Below, in pieces: positions 30,022 through 31,895 of a stretch of 31,895 bases of DNA. The stretch covers positions 1-31,895 of the forward strand of contig JAGGTO010000135.1 of the NCBI GenBank assembly GCA_021163705.1, written 5' to 3'. Numbering within the stretch: the stretch's first letter is position 1; the number at the start of each line of letters is the position of its first letter. The notes under the pieces are model-generated. The model made no database searches. It saw only the letters and a program-made list of their open reading frames with translations, and was not told the DNA's origin. The translations under genes were made by a program, and so were the position numbers. This DNA comes from Thermoplasmata archaeon. GTDB taxonomy: Archaea > Thermoplasmatota > Thermoplasmata > Thermoplasmatales > Aciduliprofundaceae.

Positions 30022-31146
30022 ATGTTCTCCAGAAGAGTTTTGGGCATCGAAATGTCCGGGATAAGAAAAATTTTTGATATGGCTCAGGGAGAGGTCATCA
30101 ATCTCGGACTTGGAGAGCCTGATTTTCACCCTCCTCCCGAGGCAAAAGAGGCAATCTACGAGGCTGTCAAAAAGGGTTACAATAAGTATGGACCCTCTCG
30201 AGGATTTCCTGAATTGCGTGAGGCTATAGCTGAGAAATATTCTAAATATGCCGATATCACTGCAGAGAATGTTCTCATCACCGTTGGTGGAACAGAGGCT
30301 TTTTTAGCGGTGATGCTCTCTCTCATAGATCCAGGCGATGAGGTCCTCTATCCTAATCCCGGATTTGTGCTTTACCGTCCCCATACAATAATAGCTGAGG
30401 GGAAACCTGTGGATTATCCCATCCTGCAAGAGAATGAGTTTGTACCCACACAGGAAGATCTTCAAAAGAGAATAACAAAGAGAACAAAGGCAATTATCGT
30501 GAACTATCCAAACAATCCGACTGGCGGGGTTCTGAGGGAAGAAGATATAAAAATGATTGTGGATATAGCCGAAGAGAATGATCTGATAATAATATCCGAT
30601 GAGGTGTATTTCCATCTTGTTTACGATTCTCCGCCGCAAACATTCCTGGGAAAATATGACAAGCTCATATTCATCAACTCATTCTCCAAGGAATTCGCCA
30701 TGACAGGATGGAGGCTGGGCTATATAATAGCCCCGAAGGATATCATTGAGCAGGTAAGCAAGATCCATTACTATATGGTAGCATGTCCACAGAGCCCAAT
30801 CGAGTATGCAGCTCTTATAGCTCTTCAAAAGAGCGGATATTACAGAGAGATGATGCGGGAGAGATTCAAAAAAAGAAGAGATCTGATGTATCAGCTTCTC
30901 AGTAAAATTGATGGCGTCCAGCCAAATCTTCCAAAGGGTGCATTTTACATGTTTCCCAAAATAACCCTAGATGCAGATCCTATGGATATAGTGAAAGAGA
31001 TGGTCAAAAATGGTGTTCTTTGTACACCAGGTGAGGCTTTCGGCTCTGCAGGTAAAAAACATATTCGCTTCTCCTACGCTGCCAGCGAAGAGGATATAAA
31101 GAAAGCCATGGAAATTTTTAATGCTGTTCTCGAAAAGTTCAGATAA
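30022..31146 (+). CDS. class I/II PLP-dependent aminotransferase (aspartate-aminotransferase-like)
   Basis: 374 residues. INLGLGEPDFHPP at the start, NYPNNPTGGVL, IISDEVYFHLVYD, and the PLP lysine K223 in NSFSKEFAMTGWRLGY. It belongs to the AspB/subgroup I aminotransferases. It could serve aspartate, aromatic or branched-chain amino acids; the window holds no class IV BCAA aminotransferase, so a role in the ilv-leu pathway is conceivable but unproven. CTTTAATT (29993-30000) lies about 26 nt before the ATG. Confidence 0.9.
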   Translation: MFSRRVLGIEMSGIRKIFDMAQGEVINLGLGEPDFHPPPEAKEAIYEAVKKGYNKYGPSRGFPELREAIAEKYSKYADITAENVLITVGGTEAFLAVMLSLIDPGDEVLYPNPGFVLYRPHTIIAEGKPVDYPILQENEFVPTQEDLQKRITKRTKAIIVNYPNNPTGGVLREEDIKMIVDIAEENDLIIISDEVYFHLVYDSPPQTFLGKYDKLIFINSFSKEFAMTGWRLGYIIAPKDIIEQVSKIHYYMVACPQSPIEYAALIALQKSGYYREMMRERFKKRRDLMYQLLSKIDGVQPNLPKGAFYMFPKITLDADPMDIVKEMVKNGVLCTPGEAFGSAGKKHIRFSYAASEEDIKKAMEIFNAVLEKFR

Positions 31147-31160
31147 ACATAACGAACCCT

Positions 31161-31170
31161 TTATATTTAT
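31161..31170 (+). promoter_or_regulatory. TATA box of the AOR-family gene
   Basis: TTATATTTAT, about 35 nt before the ATG at 31201; GGTGAT at 31190-31195 is the ribosome binding site. Confidence 0.5.
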
Positions 31171-31200
31171 CATTTTCATAACCCTGTTTGGTGATAAAAT

Positions 31201-31895
31201 ATGAAGGGTTATGGTAAAATTTTGAGGGTCAACCTGGGAACTGGTGAGATAAAAAAAGAGGATGTGGATGAAAGAATTGCCAGAAAATTCCTTGGTGGTC
31301 TGGGAATTACCGCATATTACCTCTATAAAGAAGTGCCCAAGGGCATAGATCCTCTGGGAGAGAAAAACAAAATTTTCATTGCTCCAGGACTACTTACACC
31401 TTACGGAATACCGACAGCTTCAAAAACTTCTCTAACTTCCAAGTCCCCCCTGACAGGTGGTTTTGGTCGTACTGTGGTTGGAGCTCCGATGGGTATTGAG
31501 TTAAAAAAAGCTGGATATGAAATGCTCATAATTGAGGGAAAGAGCGATGAGCCAGTTGTAATAAGAATTGAAGATGATGATGTTAGCATAGATGATGCAA
31601 AGGATATCTGGGGTCTAGATACAAGGGAATCGCAGAAAAAATTGAAGGAGAAATATGGAAAGGTCAAAACCGCAGTTATAGGCCCGGCAGGAGAGAATCT
31701 GAGCAGAATAAGTGGCATAGATTTTGAGGAGAGGCAGGCTGCAAGAAATGGAATTGGCGCCGTCTTTGGCTCTAAAAAATTGAAGGGCATAGTTGTTAAG
31801 GGCTCTCAGAAGCCAGAGCCATACGATGCTGCAGAGCTGAGAAAATTAATAATAAAATGGGCCAAGATAATAAAGGATCATCCAGCAACAAAGGA
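31201..31895 (+). CDS. aldehyde ferredoxin oxidoreductase family, N-terminal part (runs off window)
   Basis: 231 codons are open to the window end. MKGYGKILRVNLGTGEIKKE opens the protein, then KFLGGLGITAYYLYKEVPKG, TSKSPLTGGFGRTVVGAPMG, LKKAGYEMLIIEGKSDEPV, AVIGPAGENLSRISG and ERQAARNGIGAVFGSKKLKGIVVKG, all standard for the tungsten-pterin AOR/FOR/WOR family. These enzymes oxidise aldehydes from amino-acid fermentation and reduce ferredoxin. The Fe-S cysteines and most of the pterin site are outside, so the subfamily cannot be given. Confidence 0.9.
   Translation, partial: MKGYGKILRVNLGTGEIKKEDVDERIARKFLGGLGITAYYLYKEVPKGIDPLGEKNKIFIAPGLLTPYGIPTASKTSLTSKSPLTGGFGRTVVGAPMGIELKKAGYEMLIIEGKSDEPVVIRIEDDDVSIDDAKDIWGLDTRESQKKLKEKYGKVKTAVIGPAGENLSRISGIDFEERQAARNGIGAVFGSKKLKGIVVKGSQKPEPYDAAELRKLIIKWAKIIKDHPATK

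Noticed and set aside
1..31895. CRISPR arrays, insertion sequences, rRNA or tRNA genes
   Set aside because: No regularly spaced repeats, transposase motifs or cloverleaf-like sequence were seen on reading; small non-coding RNAs cannot be excluded.

Overview
The window looks like a chromosome segment of a thermophilic archaeon of the Thermoplasmatota, most likely near Aciduliprofundum (DHVE2). This placement is inferred from gene content; no search was run. Archaeal markers are an Rpp21-type RNase P protein (Rnp4), an archaeal-type riboflavin-pathway reductase, an L-aspartate dehydrogenase/NadA/NadC set, an AOR-family oxidoreductase, TATA boxes about 25 nt before many starts, and many apparently leaderless genes. 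The single-domain HU/HTa-like DNA-binding protein is the lineage-suggestive marker.

Layout. 1-1512: end of a D-2-hydroxyacid dehydrogenase, convergent with hisS. 1635-2514: a three-gene operon of unknown function. 2790-13530: a branched-chain amino acid (BCAA) operon, ilvB-ilvN-ilvC-leuA-leuC-leuD-leuB-cimA-ilvD, nearly all overlapping. It makes valine and leucine from pyruvate, and isoleucine by the citramalate route. 13527-15958: the NAD operon nadX-nadA-nadC on the other strand. 16108-18923: a secreted/anchored surface protein, a winged-helix plus solute-binding-protein fusion, a two-HTH Lrp-like regulator and a 21-codon micro-gene. 18941-23699: endonuclease III, a PHP protein, a nucleotidyltransferase, DUF5678 and retropepsin-like proteins, a bacterial-type RNase PH, a class II amidotransferase and a phosphoesterase. 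23692-26658: riboflavin reductase, cis-prenyltransferase and a two-gene RCK ion channel. 26736-31895: a CPBP protease, a small orphan, Rnp4, HU, an M32 carboxypeptidase, an aminotransferase and the start of an aldehyde ferredoxin oxidoreductase.

Most notable point. The ilv-leu operon is preceded by what looks like a complete ribosome-mediated transcription attenuator. Its parts are a TATA box, a 34-codon leader ORF with 14 consecutive Leu/Val/Ile codons just before its stop, a competing upstream hairpin, and a GC-rich terminator hairpin ending exactly at a T6 run, all before the ilvB ribosome binding site. This arrangement is classical in bacteria; I know of no established archaeal example.

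Other points of interest are a nad operator-like palindrome at the predicted start of transcription, an archaeal LysR-like design built from a winged helix and a periplasmic-type binding domain, a K+-channel-like protein whose selectivity filter reads TLGHYP instead of TVGYGD, one TATA element apparently serving two divergent leaderless genes, and a strongly signalled micro-ORF beside the Lrp-like regulator.
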